Positions 11,282 through 22,950 of a stretch of 64,000 nucleotides of DNA are shown piece after piece. The notes beneath the pieces are model-generated. The model ran no database searches and was not told the origin of the DNA. It was given only the letters and a program-made list of their open reading frames with translations. A program made the translations under genes and the position numbers. Within the stretch, counting starts at the first letter, position 1; every line of letters starts with the position of its first letter. The stretch is from positions 1,904,001 through 1,968,000 of the forward strand of contig OY855915.1 in assembly GCA_963693305.1 (NCBI GenBank). Direction: 5' to 3'. Source of the stretch: Meandrina meandrites. Taxonomy: Eukaryota; Cnidaria; Anthozoa; Scleractinia; Meandrinidae.

Positions 11282-12567
11282 GTGAGTTGATTTTCGTCGC
11301 TTAATTTTTCATAGCCACCCAATTTTTTCAGTTCTGGAACCAATTTTGTCCGATTGTACTGAGTCTAATTCACATTTACCCGCAATGCCAAACGTGACAG
11401 GACTCTAGTTTTTGGGACAAGTCTGTTTAAACGACATGCTAGTGGGATTCCACTCTTGCTTCCCTATACTCAGTACCCGATCACAGCCTTCCTGACAGCA
11501 GGGATTTTCATACGTAGCTTTTTTTGTGTCATTTCCTAGGCTCTAGGATGGAAAAACATCGGCGGCTCTTAGCCTTGAATTAATATTGAAGTGTTGCATT
11601 TGTGCCAGAAGCGTGAAAAATGATAAAAGACGAAAAAGAGCAAGAGAGTACTCGGAAATTATAATTATAGTTCAAAACAGCCCAAATGTCCATCCGCCGT
11701 ATATCTGTATATCAAACAATAGAGATTACAATATTGGAGTTAAATTGTGCAGTAGGGCTGTTTACTGTGATACCTGCACAGTCTAATATCTGTACCTTAG
11801 CCTCTTCCATTTTTAAAGCAACACAAAACTATTTAGGGATTGACTGGGGCATGGGCGAAAATGTCATCGGGGTTAACCTATCTAAGGATTGGAAACCCCC
11901 AAAAAACTAAGAAAATCATACCATAACAAGGCTGTGCTCTAAGAAAAATTACAAGGAGCCCAAAGGTTCCAAACTATGAGATCCAGGGTGCCCAGCATAA
12001 AGCTTATATGAAAGAAATAAGATTATCTGGTCGCCCAAAGGCAAAAATTAATCGCCTGAGGCACCCGGGCACCCTTAGAGCACAGCCCTGCCATAACCTG
12101 AGACACTTACCTATGTGAGGTGCCATTAGGGGGGTCTGAGTATCTGTATCCCATTCAGTAATTTTTGGCCTAAGTATCCCATTAACTCCGGTGGTTTGTA
12201 CCCCCAACTTTTATGTTCAATATCCCGGAATCTCTTGTTTAAATATCCCATATCCTGTTAATTTTTTCCCTAAATATCCTGCATCCCTATAATTTTTTAC
12301 TTAAAATATCCTGTATCCCCAAAACCCCTAATAGGACTTCCTATGTAGCAGATAAATGGTAGTACCGCCTCTTCCCCCCTCCCCCACCCCTGGAAAGGGG
12401 ACCCATCACTGTGCTTACTCGTCAATAGCTTCCCTACTCAGTGAGGGATGCACTGTCTCCGGTGAAAACATATTTCAGCCTGCAAAATTAAAGGTTTCAC
12501 TTCTGTCATGAGCTGGTGAATGTGTTCAGTCATTCTACAATAAAAATTATTGCCTCTTTGACCATGG

Positions 12568-12866
12568 TAAGGTAAAGTCTGCATACGAGCCAAGTGGCCC
12601 ATCAGGCCGGTGCTTATCCCCGGTTTCTGTAGCATGAAGCAACTGGGAGTATTTCTACTCCCCCCTGGATGGGATGCTAGTCCATCGCAGGGTTACCCCC
12701 AGCAGTAAATTCGCCAGTACCCATTTATACACCTGGGTGGAGAGAGGCACTATGAGAGTAAAGTGTCTTGCCCAAGAACACAACGCAGTGCCCCGGCCAG
12801 GGCTCGAACCCGGACCGCCCGATCCGGAGTCCAGCGCACTAACCATTAGGCCACCGCGCCTCCCTT
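12568..12866 (-). mobile_element. tRNA-derived SINE with perfect target duplication
   Basis: It is flanked by identical 14-bp copies CTCTTTGACCATGG (12554-12567 and 12867-12880). Read on the minus strand it starts with a tRNA-like head holding an A-box relative (TGGCCTAATGGTTAGTGCG) and a B box (GGTTCGAGCCC), the RNA polymerase III promoter. A conserved body follows, ending ACTTTACCTTA without a poly-A tail. Length is about 299 bp. Relatives lie at 1971-2235, 6766-6815 and 47465-47698. Confidence 0.9.
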
Positions 12867-13421
12867 CTCTTTGACCATGGCTGACCTGATAAACCCATAA
12901 CAGATTACATACTGACATGTTTTTGTTTGATTTTAACTTTTACTTTTTTTCATTTGCAGATCACATGCATGGCAGAAAAGCAAGGCAAAAAAGCTTCTTT
13001 TTCTAAATTGTTTGTTTTATATGTATAGAAAACTGAATAAAACATACCCCATATAGCTATAGCTGATCAAGTTTATTTTATTTTGGATACTCCTGCTGCA
13101 AAACCAGTAATCCTAAAGGGCTGAAAAAGTTGTTGCTAAGTGGAAATGTTAATTGAATGTTTTATCATAGGCATATGTATAGAACCCATGACCAGACTCA
13201 AAAGAAGACAGAATTTATTTAGAATTAAACAAAAATAATTGATACATTTTGAGTTGAAGAAGTCTACCCCACAATTCAAAAATTCCACAACAAAAAGGCT
13301 GTTCTTCAGAAAAGATGATCAAACAACAACATCCTTTGAGTTAGTAGTAAAATATACCTGGTATACGTTATAAGGATTTTCATCAGTGTAAAGACACCAA
13401 GCTAGCTGCGAAAAGTCTAAA

Positions 13422-13562
13422 CTAAACACATACAAGAATGTAGTTTTCAGTCCACTGGAGAAAATAACCAATCAACCTGTGTGTCCACTTGTTTCCTTTC
13501 TGTCGTAGAACTCGCTCACAACCAGTGCACTGCTCAGCGATAGATTTTAGCAGAACCTCCGT
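13422..13562 (-). CDS. Possible continuation exon next to the MITE
   Basis: A 46-codon open stretch beginning TEVLLKSIAEQCTGCERVL lies just beyond the MITE at 13573-13812, in a different frame from the gene start at 13768-14013. It reads like protein, but no splice signals of good quality join the two, and chance openness cannot be excluded. Confidence 0.2.
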   Translation of the reverse strand, partial: TEVLLKSIAEQCTGCERVLRQKGNKWTHRLIGYFLQWTENYILVCV

Positions 13563-13572
13563 TTATGTGAGA

Positions 13573-13812
13573 GAAATCCGGTCGTTTCGCCTACAAGTCG
13601 ATTCACTTACACTATAAACTTCAACTTGGTTGCCTGCACGATCTGAGAATTGTTTCGCCTACCCTAAAACAATGTACATTCTTCGTTCTAAAAACGTGAA
13701 AGCCCAAACACGCTAAAAACAACGTACCGTATATTCCTCGTTCTAAAAGCATGATAGTGTAGGCGAATCAACTTGTAGGCGAATCATCTTGTAGGCGAAA
13801 CGACCGACATCC
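13573..13812. mobile_element. MITE with CGGTCGTTTCGCCTAC inverted ends
   Basis: The ends are inverted copies of CGGTCGTTTCGCCTACAAG, with extra CGCCTACAAG repeats at one end. It is flanked by direct ATGTGAGA at 13565-13572 and 13813-13820. The 8-bp duplication would fit an hAT-type MITE, but the outermost few bases match poorly. It interrupts the reading frame starting at 14013 and supplies its stop codon. Confidence 0.65.
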
Positions 13813-14013
13813 ATGTGAGATCGTCTGCACACACTGACCAAGATGAACAACATCACACTCTTCGACAGCGGATTGTAGCTGTTTGAACTCTGCAAATGGA
13901 TCTTTGAAACCATCAGGAGAGTTGAAATTCACATAAAATGCCGTAAAGAACTCTATTTTTGTAGAATACTGACGCCAAGTTAAGATTCGAATTGCCACCG
14001 CAGCGTCCGCCAT
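13768..14013 (-). CDS. Candidate gene start truncated by a MITE
   Basis: ATG in good context (AAAATGGCGG) opens MADAAVAIRILTWRQY and runs about 66 codons before entering the MITE at 13812. There the frame picks up foreign residues and stops at 13768. Without the MITE the frame would stop nine bases after the target duplication. The product was not recognised. It lies just inside the right end of the 3.1-kb element, pointing inward, mirroring the exon at 11253. The coding call rests on the start context and uninterrupted length only. Confidence 0.35.
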   Translation of the reverse strand: MADAAVAIRILTWRQYSTKIEFFTAFYVNFNSPDGFKDPFAEFKQLQSAVEECDVVHLGQCVQTISHGCRSFRLQDDSPTS

Positions 14014-14136
14014 TTTGATTTTGCTTGAGTTGAAGCGCTTTGTCACGTGATCCGAACGTTTTGATCCGACTCTGAGAACAATGGTTTCGTTACGTCACGC
14101 GTATACCCTTTTCTGGGGATAAACTGGACTGATAAG

Positions 14137-14427
14137 TTAGAGCTTTCCTTGTATCTTTTAGCCGCCCACTGCGCAGTCTCGGTTCTCAATGTTTACGAAG
14201 ACACATGAAGGAATATTTGCTCGCAATAAAAGTGGGTCCGCAATGCGTACACATATGGACTTTCATTTTAAAACGTTTATTTTGCAAATAGGAGTACTGT
14301 AAAATGAGGTTAAATTTCACTTCGTGGATTGGCCAATCAGTTCTCGTAAACTCCCTAGGGAATACGTTTCGCTGTAGGCGATCAATACGTCACTTTAAGG
14401 AAATACGAACAGGATAGGATAGGATAG

Positions 14428-14474
<47 letters not shown>

Positions 14475-15152
14475 GGACTATCTACCTATCTAACTAACTA
14501 CAAAAATTTAATAACAAATTCAAATAACAAAAAAAGAAAAGTCTGCTTTTCATGGAGGCCGTGTCTAAAATTTACTTAAACACTTGCGGTTTGATGGAGA
14601 GCGTCTGCAATAAAAAGCTGTCAACACTTAGCAGATCCTGTAAAACAACATTACATAACAAATTGAAAACGTGACTTGCCATGTTATATCAAACGTTGTA
14701 TAACAAAAACCTGACTAGCACATATTAGACATTACATGAAAAGCTATATATCAATACCGACAAAGCTGTCAACATGCACTTAGCAGACTCTGTAAAACAA
14801 CATTACATAACAAATTGAAAACGTGACTTGCCATATCATATCAAACGTTGCATAACAAAAACGTGACTAGAACATATCAGACATTACTGACATAACATAA
14901 AAAGCTATATATCAATGCCGACAAAGCAAATAAAATGCACTTTTCGGTAAAAAATATTTCGCTGTGATTTTTTCTAACCTTAAGGAAATTGCGTCCCAAA
15001 ATGTTCATCGCCTTTCTGTCTTTCCATTTACGGGTGAACCTCGAGTTCTGTTGCAGTACGTTGCTGTTTTGTCTTGTGAAAAGCACAGGTTGCATAGAAA
15101 TTATAACCCATAAGGCATAGCACTCGCGTTCATTAAATTTATGTTAAACGTA
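14137..15152 (-). repeat. LINE-like 3' remnant with GGATA tail and a 149-bp tandem duplication
   Basis: A GGATA run at 14411-14431 followed by ACTTTATTTATAC resembles the 3' tail of a minus-strand LINE. Two tandem copies of a segment of about 149 bp (AAGCTGTCAACA ... TATATATCAAT) start near 14615 and 14764. No intact frame is seen, so the LINE assignment is tentative. Confidence 0.45.
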
Positions 15153-15157
15153 GTCCA

Positions 15158-16508
15158 CAGGGCCCGCGCAGAGGGAGGGGCTGGGGGGGGGGGGGGGGGG
15201 GCTTTAGCCCTTCACTTTTTTTACAGTAAAAAGAAAAATAGTAAGAAGAACTTAAGTCAATAAACAATTAAAGAAAGAAACGAAACGAAAAAAATTATAA
15301 TTATTGAAAAACAATTACTAAAAGTATTTCATTTGAACGCTTTTTCAGAAGCTGGCCATAAATTGCGTTTTTAATTTAGTTCCATATTGGCAAATCCAGG
15401 AACGAGTGCATCTGGTGAACAGTCATTCAGTTTCCACCACCCGAACATTGAAAATTTTGCTCAACATTGACGGATACAGCAACCTGACAATGATAAACAA
15501 TCGTGAAGAATGACTTTTTTGACAGATCGTAGCAATAACAGAAGGGAAAATTTCGGCATTTTTAAAGAATCTAATTTACACTAAAATTATAGTCGTTATA
15601 AATTTCCATTTTGATTGATAAACACCGTTTACACCGTTAAGCATAAGTATAGTAAAAATCGTCGGATTTCTGGTTTGTAAAGGCTTATGACAGTAGTACT
15701 GATTTGGAGTAAATTTTATTGTTTTAAGCAGGATTTGATAGTGAATCTATAGGTCTGGTTCTAAATGTCTAGTATACTTATACTGTAAAAACAATACAAT
15801 AATATAACAACGCTGATACTACGTAAAAAAGTAACTTTTCGAGACACCAACACGACAAGAACCGACCATAGTTAATAGAGGGAAATGGTTAGGAAGCCCG
15901 GTTAACATCAAAGGAGCAAACAAAGAGGCCAAGATTGAGGTTGGAAGGTCCATGACCGTGCACATCTTGTTTGTTTTGCGCTCATAGACTGTGCATGAAT
16001 TACGTAATCGCAACGTTTCTATTAGTTAGTTGTATGAACACACGTAACCACCTATTGTATTTTGTCAGGTTTTGTGCAGGGTCAGCCCCCAAAACTAGTG
16101 AACAAAAACCTGTAACAAAGAACTTTGCCAGGTTTCATAACCATTTCCCTCTATTAACTATGAACCGACAAAGCGGGGTTGCAATCAGGGAGAGCTGTTT
16201 CGTCCTTTTTGGAACTCATCAGCGCGGTGTAGCAAATCTAAATAACGCCAGCTTGAAGACCAGCGCAAATAAATTGCAACAATCTCTTGTGGACCCTATG
16301 TTAGCAGCATTGTTGTTTGCGGTCCCTGGCCTTGCTGTTTCAAGTTGTAAAAACCTCGCGCTTCAAGCAGTGAACGTTTGTATCTATACACTGTTTGTTA
16401 ATTTTAAATCCACCTTCCGGTATCCCCCGCAAAGCTGGCTAACGATTACACATTCACGTTTAACTGTTTAAGCCGCCCCCCATTCAAAATCTTGCTGCGC
16501 GGGCCCTG
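15158..16508. mobile_element. 1.35-kb non-autonomous DNA element, CAGGGCCC ends, 5-bp duplication
   Basis: The termini are exact inverted copies of CAGGGCCCGCGCAG, flanked by GTCCA at 15153-15157 and 16509-16513. No transposase was found. It holds a G run of about 22 just inside the left end and a nested inverted repeat (15864-15897 against 16134-16166) around AATAGAGGGAAATGGTTA. Open stretches inside are not credible genes. Confidence 0.75.
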
Positions 16509-16545
16509 GTCCACACGGAAATTCCCGTTGATTAAATGCATGTAA

Positions 16546-17360
16546 GGGCCGATTCGCACTAGCGGACAAGTTTTAAATGTCATAACATTTTTGACAAAAA
16601 CAAAATTGTCGCGACAAGTCAGAGACATTTTGATGAAAACAAAAGGGTGTAATTAAGTACAATAGCTCTGCACGTGCTTCTGGCATCCTTGTACATTTCT
16701 CGGCACGGTCGTCTTGTGCAAACATCAAATAATCAGGCAGGTCCACGTGGTGAAAAATTTTAAAACGATTTGCAATTGAGGTGCGCGTGTAGTGATGTTT
16801 TTGTGCTCGTGCGGGGAAAATGTCGCAAAAAAAACTATTTCTTTTCCCCTCCATTTATCGGCGCCAACTGGTTCCCTCCGCATTCTTTTGTTCCAACCCC
16901 GGCATTACCATCCTTCCACGACCTCACCTCGGCACACAAACGTGTTTTGCCGCCTATCGTGGAAAGATTTCGCTTGTTTTTTAGTACAATCCAGACCAAA
17001 CACAATAGCCAATCAACAACGTATTGTTATCTGACATTACGAGGGGCGTTGGAATGCGACTTGTCATGAGTTGTCCTGCCTCGAGGCAGGACATCGGCCC
17101 CTTTGAAGATTTGTCCGTTTTGACAAAATTTGCCCTTGTCCAACAAGTCGTTCGCACTTGTTTTTGCGATTGTTTGACAAAATGTATGGCGCGTGCAACG
17201 CGGGCCAATCAAAAGACAACTGCTTCTTTGTTTTCCTGAATTGTTGGACAAGTTCTAGGTCTCATAAAACGTATTCGCACTTGTTTTCTGTGACAAGTGA
17301 CACACAAGTGATGAAATCTACCAATTGTTACAAAATTTGTCCGCTAGTGCGAATTGGCCC
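16546..17360. mobile_element. PIF/Harbinger-like non-autonomous element
   Basis: Inverted ends GGGCCGATTCGCACTAGCGG and GGGCCAATTCGCACTAGCGG are flanked by TAA (16543-16545 and 17361-17363), the 3-bp TWA target of PIF/Harbinger. It is 815 bp. The motif CGCACTTG and TTTGACAAAAT-like sequences recur inside, and a perfect 22-bp palindrome lies at 17072-17093. Confidence 0.75.
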
Positions 17361-17363
17361 TAA

Positions 17364-18874
17364 TATGATTTTTCGAAAATTCTTTATTTTATACCACATA
17401 GATTTTGTTCACGTTGTTTAAATGCTTCGTTATATTCCTATAATAAGGTAATTTCAATCAGCTGAAAACAACTCTAGTATTGATGAAGCACTACAAGGGT
17501 AAATTCCGACAAGAAGCATGACCCAAAAAGTAGCAACAGCAAATAGAATGAAATCACGGCCAAAGAAAGCCTTTCTCGCCAAAATTTTGACGGCGAAGAC
17601 AAGCGACGTAAAGTACGATGAAACACCGGCATGAAACATTTTACTCTGGATCGATTTCATGCAGTCTTTTTACTCCAGTTTTGACAATGGGCTGTGTATA
17701 TACAAGCGTTTGAACATATCTCGCTTAGAGCACTTTATTATTCTTAGAAAATGGAGAGACAATTATCGAACAAGAGAGACCAAGCTCCCATACCATTATC
17801 GAAAGAGCCAGTTGTTAAATAATAGGAAAATAATGCATCCTTTAAATTGACGAGTAATATGAATGGATATTTTAATCATTTGCATTTCAAATACCCTTGC
17901 ACATTAAATAACAGTAATTTAATTGCTCTCCAGTTCTTTCAAGTTCGTATCCTTTCCTTTTCGGGCAATATGTTGTAAATATCTACAAACTATAACTTTT
18001 CGTTCTCGGATTCAGTTAAGTACTCGTTTTTCCATTGAAATTGCTGGTTTTGGTGCTCATAATGTGAGTAAATAAACGCAATATTAAAGTAAGTATTATA
18101 TAAAAATATCAATAACTAGATGTCAAAGCATTCAGGATGAAATGTCAGCTCGCGCTTTGTGGTTGCTTATTCTGTATAATTTTCGAAACGAAAAATGCGA
18201 TTCTCTCAGGATAAAAATTTAGCATAAGTGAGCTAAAAACTTGCTGATTAATTAAACTAGTTTTTCTTCCTGAGATAGGTCGAAAATTCATTAAAAATCT
18301 TTGATTACGATCTCGTTCATGCTTTCGATGTAAGCCCACAAAATAAATTAAATACGATACTAAAATTCGCTATATTTTTAATGTTGTAAAAGATATTTGA
18401 AAAATTGTGAAAAAATTGACTTTATCTTGGCCGTTCTCTATAAGTAATAAAAATTTCTTTATTTTCCCTGACATTTCACTTTTTATGAAAATCTACACCA
18501 ACGCGTTGTTTTGAATAATTAAAAACATGCTTTGATGATTTGTAAAAGGAAGGGAAACTTGTATGTTCCCACACTAAGAAATAACAGAATACGGTGTTTT
18601 AAAACTCGCCTTGTTTTCAATCGTATACGAAACACTTGGTAAGAAAGGATCTTGAAAACAAACCACCAGGAGACACTGAGAACAGACTCTAAATATCCAT
18701 GTTTTGTTTAATTTGAAGTTTTTAAGCTTGACAGGTGCGAAGTCATTATTATTGTAAATATTCGGAAGTTGTTTCCGGCATGTGCTTGGCAACATTCATC
18801 TACGTCACTACTTATTTTTCAGTCGAAACAGCACACACAGCTAACTAATTCACGGACGGTGACAAGCGAAGAAG
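17364..18874. other. AT-rich intergenic region upstream of LITAF
   Basis: No gene or classified repeat seen. The last 100 bases hold the LITAF 5' UTR and promoter by position; no TATA box was recognised. Confidence 0.5.
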
Positions 18875-20626
18875 ATGGCCGAGAAACCGCCGGCATATCC
18901 AGCCCAACAGCCACCAGGTCAGGGGTTTTCACAGCCTGGTTATAACCCTACTCAGCCAGCTTATCCACCTCAACAACCAGGTTATCAACCGGCCGCTGCT
19001 TATCCGACTCAACCAGGCTATCCAACGACTACCACGACCACCATTATACAACAGCCGACGCACGTTCTCGCAACGACCAGTTTCGGCGAACATCCCGTGG
19101 CCATGACTTGTCCGAATTGCCGGGCGAGTATTGTCACAGCGACAACCTTCGTTACTGGGACTTTAACGTGGCTTGCTTGCCTCGGGTTGTGTGTTATTGG
19201 GTAGGTGCTGTCAAATTATCTTTCCCTACTTTTCAGTAGCTATCCACAGTATTTGCATGTATGAAACTGAAACCTGTGACATCTACTTCGCAGTGCACGT
19301 GCGTTTATCAAGTTTTGTATTTCACTGTGAAGTTAGTAATTAACATTATGAAAACATTGGGAAGCGACGGCCCCCAATTGATGATTTTAACCTTGATTTA
19401 TAGCACAACTTTAAATTCAACTTCGCCAGTTTATTTTATTTTCGTTTTATATTTTCGTCGTATATGTATACGGTCGAATCTGTTCCCGAACTTTTTACAG
19501 GCTGTAAGCAACAAACGTTATCTGTAATTGCAGTGCGAAGCCACACGCTCGCCGCTCACGTCCTCCTCAGGACCGGATTCGGCGAAACTTCTCAGGAACT
19601 TAATCATTAGTTATATTTATAAATAATACTTTTTATAACTCGGCAGTACACCTATAAATATTGTCATCTCATATACAACAAGACCTTTTCAGCATGTCGA
19701 TTTAGTTTCCGTCATAAATTATGATATGAATTTTTGCACTCAGTCAAAAATAAAAGATAGATACATTTGCTCTATGGTAGGTTTGTGTTACTCTGAGCTA
19801 TCGCACGTTCAGCAGGGTCAGAAAAACGAATCCGCACAAATTTATTTTATGCGCGGAAAAAGCTTACTGATAGAAGGCAAGCTAAAAAAAATTAAAAATG
19901 CTAACCCAAAGATAAAATAACGCATGCAAAAATCCTTTTAGAAAGTGACATGATTCAGCACTTCATCAAAACAGGTGCTCTGGCGGATTTCTTTTGTCAC
20001 GTGGTCATGTTTTGAATGCCCTGTGCGTTCGTGAAAAAGAAAATGTATACACAGCTTGTTTTTTAGATAAAAGGTCGACGAAGTTAAACTTTTCTTTCGC
20101 AGAAAGCCGTTCAAAAAGTTTTCTCAAATTCATTTCACGGGCGTAACTCGCCATCGCTGGTAGAAGCCTTTATAAACATTTAGCTTACTTAAAAGGTTAA
20201 TTCTCATGCGTGAAAGAAACTAATTGTGTATTTTTCACTCCATTCCCCTTCGTTTAAGAGCTGATTCCTTGCATCGTGACGCCTTGGGCATATTTTAATA
20301 TGACGTTTTGGCCATAATTGTTTGATTGCAAGTCTGTAAGTAAAAAAAAAACTTGTAATACTTGTCCTGTAACTTTGCTAGGGTTTCTATATTGCGCAAA
20401 AAAAAAACGCTCCTTGCTTGGTAATAGTTAAGAATAATACCTTCCTTTTCAAGTCTTAGTTGATGTCGATCGGATTTTCGACGGCCATTAAACTAACCTT
20501 TATCATTTTTTTTTTAGATGTGATGCTGGATGCTGTCTAATTCCATTTTGTTTTGATCCTCTGAAAGATGTTATCCATACCTGTCCATCGTGTTATGCTC
20601 AAGTTGGAGTGTTTCGCCGAATGTAA
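18875..20626 (+). CDS. LITAF-domain protein (LITAF/CDIP family)
   Basis: Two exons, 18875-19200 and 20518-20626, join in frame (donor GG/GTAGGT, acceptor TTTTTTTTTAG) to give 144 aa. Residues 1-60 are rich in Pro, Tyr and Gln and contain PPAY (5-8), the WW-binding PPxY motif typical of LITAF proteins. The LITAF domain follows: CPNC at 79-82, a hydrophobic stretch at about 93-120 that inserts into the cytosolic leaflet, [17 protein letters not shown] (Cys131, Cys134) and the closing YAQVGVFRR. The two CxxC knuckles bind zinc. Family members are monotopic membrane proteins of late endosomes and lysosomes. The length is typical and the gene appears intact. The start has a favourable context and nothing in frame precedes it. 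Confidence 0.95.
19201..20517 (+). other. LITAF intron
   Basis: A GT-AG intron of 1317 bp with no nested gene. Short open stretches inside lack coding features. Confidence 0.85.
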
Positions 20627-20944
20627 CATCAGCTTATCAACAATCCTTGATGTCGCACAGTCTTGACGCTTTTAAACTAAAACAGATTAGACTTAAACAG
20701 CTTACTAGTAGCTTTGCAAGGTCTTTGTGTTTGTGATTTGACGATTTGCCGTAGTATTACTGGCAAGAAGATGTAGATTTTTGATACTTGTACCCTGTTT
20801 TTGTACGTTTGCTTTTGTAGCTTTGTTTTATTGGGCATAAATCATAAACCAAAACATAATTCATTTTGAAACATCCAAAATAATCTTACTAGTAAAATTA
20901 AAGACACTTCAAAACAATAGAATAACTAGTTAGATAAATACGAG

Positions 20945-21127
20945 GGCCTGGATGGTGTTTATCTGATAGCTGAGAATTGGTCAAAATTTTAACTGTCAGC
21001 TGAGAAATTACTCATTTTTTAAGTGATAGCCGAGATCGGAGATCTGCAAAATTTAATGGCGACTGAGAAATGAAGCGAAATTTTAACTGATAGCTCAGAA
21101 AAGGGAGAAAGCACCCCCATCTAGACC
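20945..21127. repeat. Unclassified short repeat with TGATAGCTGAGAA-like internal copies
   Basis: Ends GGCCTGGATGG and (inverted) GGTCTAGATGG are imperfect inverted repeats. Inside, relatives of TGATAGCTGAGAA recur about every 40-50 bp. It is probably a MITE of unknown group. Confidence 0.45.
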
Positions 21128-21287
21128 GTCGAATCTAGTGCAGCAGTAAGTATTCAAGTGTGCGCATATTTTTGTAAACTTTCAATTTCAATTTTTTTTT
21201 TTCATAAATCATTTTCCATATCCATTCGACCTTGACTCATCATACCCACTCTCTATTTTCTGGTTGAAAACATGTTGATGAACTAGC

Positions 21288-21419
21288 CGAGGGGGCCTGG
21301 TGTGAAATCATTTATACGGCGCGTGGAGGGTTCTGGGGAGGGACGAACAGCCCTCGCGCGGCCCCTTGCGCGCTTGCGCGCCGTATAACTGATCTCACTC
21401 CAGATCCCCCCCCCCCCTG
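21288..21419. repeat. GC-rich short inverted-repeat element
   Basis: Arms of about 33 bp share ATTTATACGGCGCG and its inverted relative, next to G and C runs at the ends. The centre is rich in GCGC. GC content stands out from the AT-rich flanks. Confidence 0.5.
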
Positions 21420-21871
21420 GATTATCCGGTAGAGTTACCATCCAAAAATACAGCGACTGGGTACGAGTTGGCACTCGATCTGCTAAACTACTAAAGCTAT
21501 ATTTCGATTCAATTATTCATGCAGTACATTTTTACAAGTAACAATTGTTCGTTTTCACAAGAACTGTCTGTAAAGTAAAAATTATCACGCGTTCATCAGC
21601 TAATTTTCATCAAGAATAGTTTAATAGAAAAAACACTAAAATAGTAACAGCCACCAGATGTTTGCAGGCATTGTATTATAAATAAACAAATCGTCGAGTG
21701 AGCAGAGCCAATTTTAATACCTTTCACCTTCGAGGTGAAAGAATTTTTTATGTAATGTCTTGACACAAATTATATATCGTTCTCTCTCTGCAATATATCT
21801 TGTATTGCAGCCATGCACCAAAACATAATGGCCCGGTTTCCGAGATCTCGCCTCACTCCTATTTCCTCTGT

Positions 21872-22102
21872 GAAAATTTGGGTAATCAATTAGTGTCCTA
21901 TGCGCACCAAATGGATTTGGTGTATATAAGACACGAATCAAAATTTGAAAACGCATCTTTAAGAACGAGACACTTTGGAATATGAAAAGTCATATTCTAA
22001 AATGTCTCGTTCTTAAAGATGCGTTTTCGATTTTTGATTCGTGTCCTATATACACCAAATCCATTTGGTGCGTATAGGACTCTGATTGATTACCAAAATT
22101 TC
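21872..22102. repeat. Near-perfect 231-bp hairpin (foldback element)
   Basis: Arms of about 114 bp pair around a 4-nt loop at 21986-21989. The outer ends are GAAAATTTGGGTAATC and its inverse. The arms contain CACCAAATGGATTTGGTG, itself palindromic. Differences between arms are few. Confidence 0.85.
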
Positions 22103-22498
22103 GATGTGTTACCGGTTACCAGATTTATATGAAGAGGCCCGTAGAGACTTCCCAAACAGACCGTACTCGAGGTGGGTCATTTTGCTCATTAACAGGTTTT
22201 TGTTCTTTGCATGTCCAAAGAGGATTTTCGTCACGTCTAAAAGACTACATTCTGATTTCGGTACTTGTCAAGCAAACTTCCTTTTCGCGAAAAAAATAAC
22301 GTATCAATATTGAAACAAAAGAAATTTGTTAACGAGTGAGAAGCTTTCCGAAGTGGCCATCTTCAAGGTGACTTATCTTGCATATTTTTCCATTTAACTA
22401 GATTCTATTGTTTGAATATTCAAAAAGATTACGCTTACGTTTTAAAAACCGGTCACACCTTTATAAACTCGAGGGCAATTGGCCAGCTGTCACAAATG

Positions 22499-22634
22499 TA
22501 TATGTTGTGGTTCAATTTTATCCTTGGTTCAAATTTTATTTTCCTTTGTTTTAAACTCATTGTTATACATTACCATACCAAAAATCAAAGGAAAATAAAA
22601 TTTGAACCAAGGATAAAATTGAACCACAACGTAT
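22499..22634. repeat. Inverted repeat with about 49-bp identical arms
   Basis: Left arm TTGTGGTTCAATTTTATCC ... TTTTCCTTTG pairs with the right arm beginning CAAAGGAAAATAAAATTTG. The spacer is about 37 bp. The arms look identical over most of their length. Confidence 0.85.
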
Positions 22635-22745
22635 GTCAATTTATCTTGTGTATATATTATAATTATTTTTCCTTTCTTTCTTTGTCTGAACTGAGTCAGT
22701 CAAGTTAAGATTAGGTTTATATATCCGCTCCTGGTGGACTGTTAA

Positions 22746-22950
22746 CCCTTTAAGTCCCAAGAGTGACCAACATTAAATTTCTCCTCACAAAATTGATACT
22801 TCATTAAGAGAAAAGGTTATGAGAATAAATAAAATGATCACTTAAGGGGTAATTGCTTTGATCTTTTAACAAATTTTCCCAAGTTAAACAATAAGAAATG
22901 TATTGAGATCATTCAGGAGAATTTGTATGTTGATATTGAGGCTTAAAGGG
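22746..22950. mobile_element. TTAA-flanked MITE with CCCTTTAAG ends
   Basis: TTAA at 22742-22745 and 22951-22954 flanks CCCTTTAAG and CTTAAAGGG. It is 205 bp and non-coding. A CCC start at TTAA resembles piggyBac-type termini. Confidence 0.75.

Larger units (their letters stand above)
10994..14131. mobile_element. 3.1-kb DNA transposon-like element with CAG termini
   Basis: The ends are inverted copies of CAGTCCAGTTTATCC, with similarity continuing imperfectly for about 60 bp. They are flanked by direct 5-bp copies ATAAG at 10989-10993 and 14132-14136. The termini and 5-bp duplication match three other elements in the window (15158, 53176, 57697) and suggest an hAT5-like group (class from memory). 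It contains no recognisable transposase. It carries a SINE (12568-12866), a MITE (13573-13812) and candidate gene-start exons just inside both ends. Confidence 0.6.

Noticed and set aside
15971..16471. 166-codon open frame on the plus strand
   Set aside because: It lies in a non-autonomous transposon and crosses its internal inverted repeat (the same NHFPLLTM appears on both strands), so it is a by-product of repeat structure.
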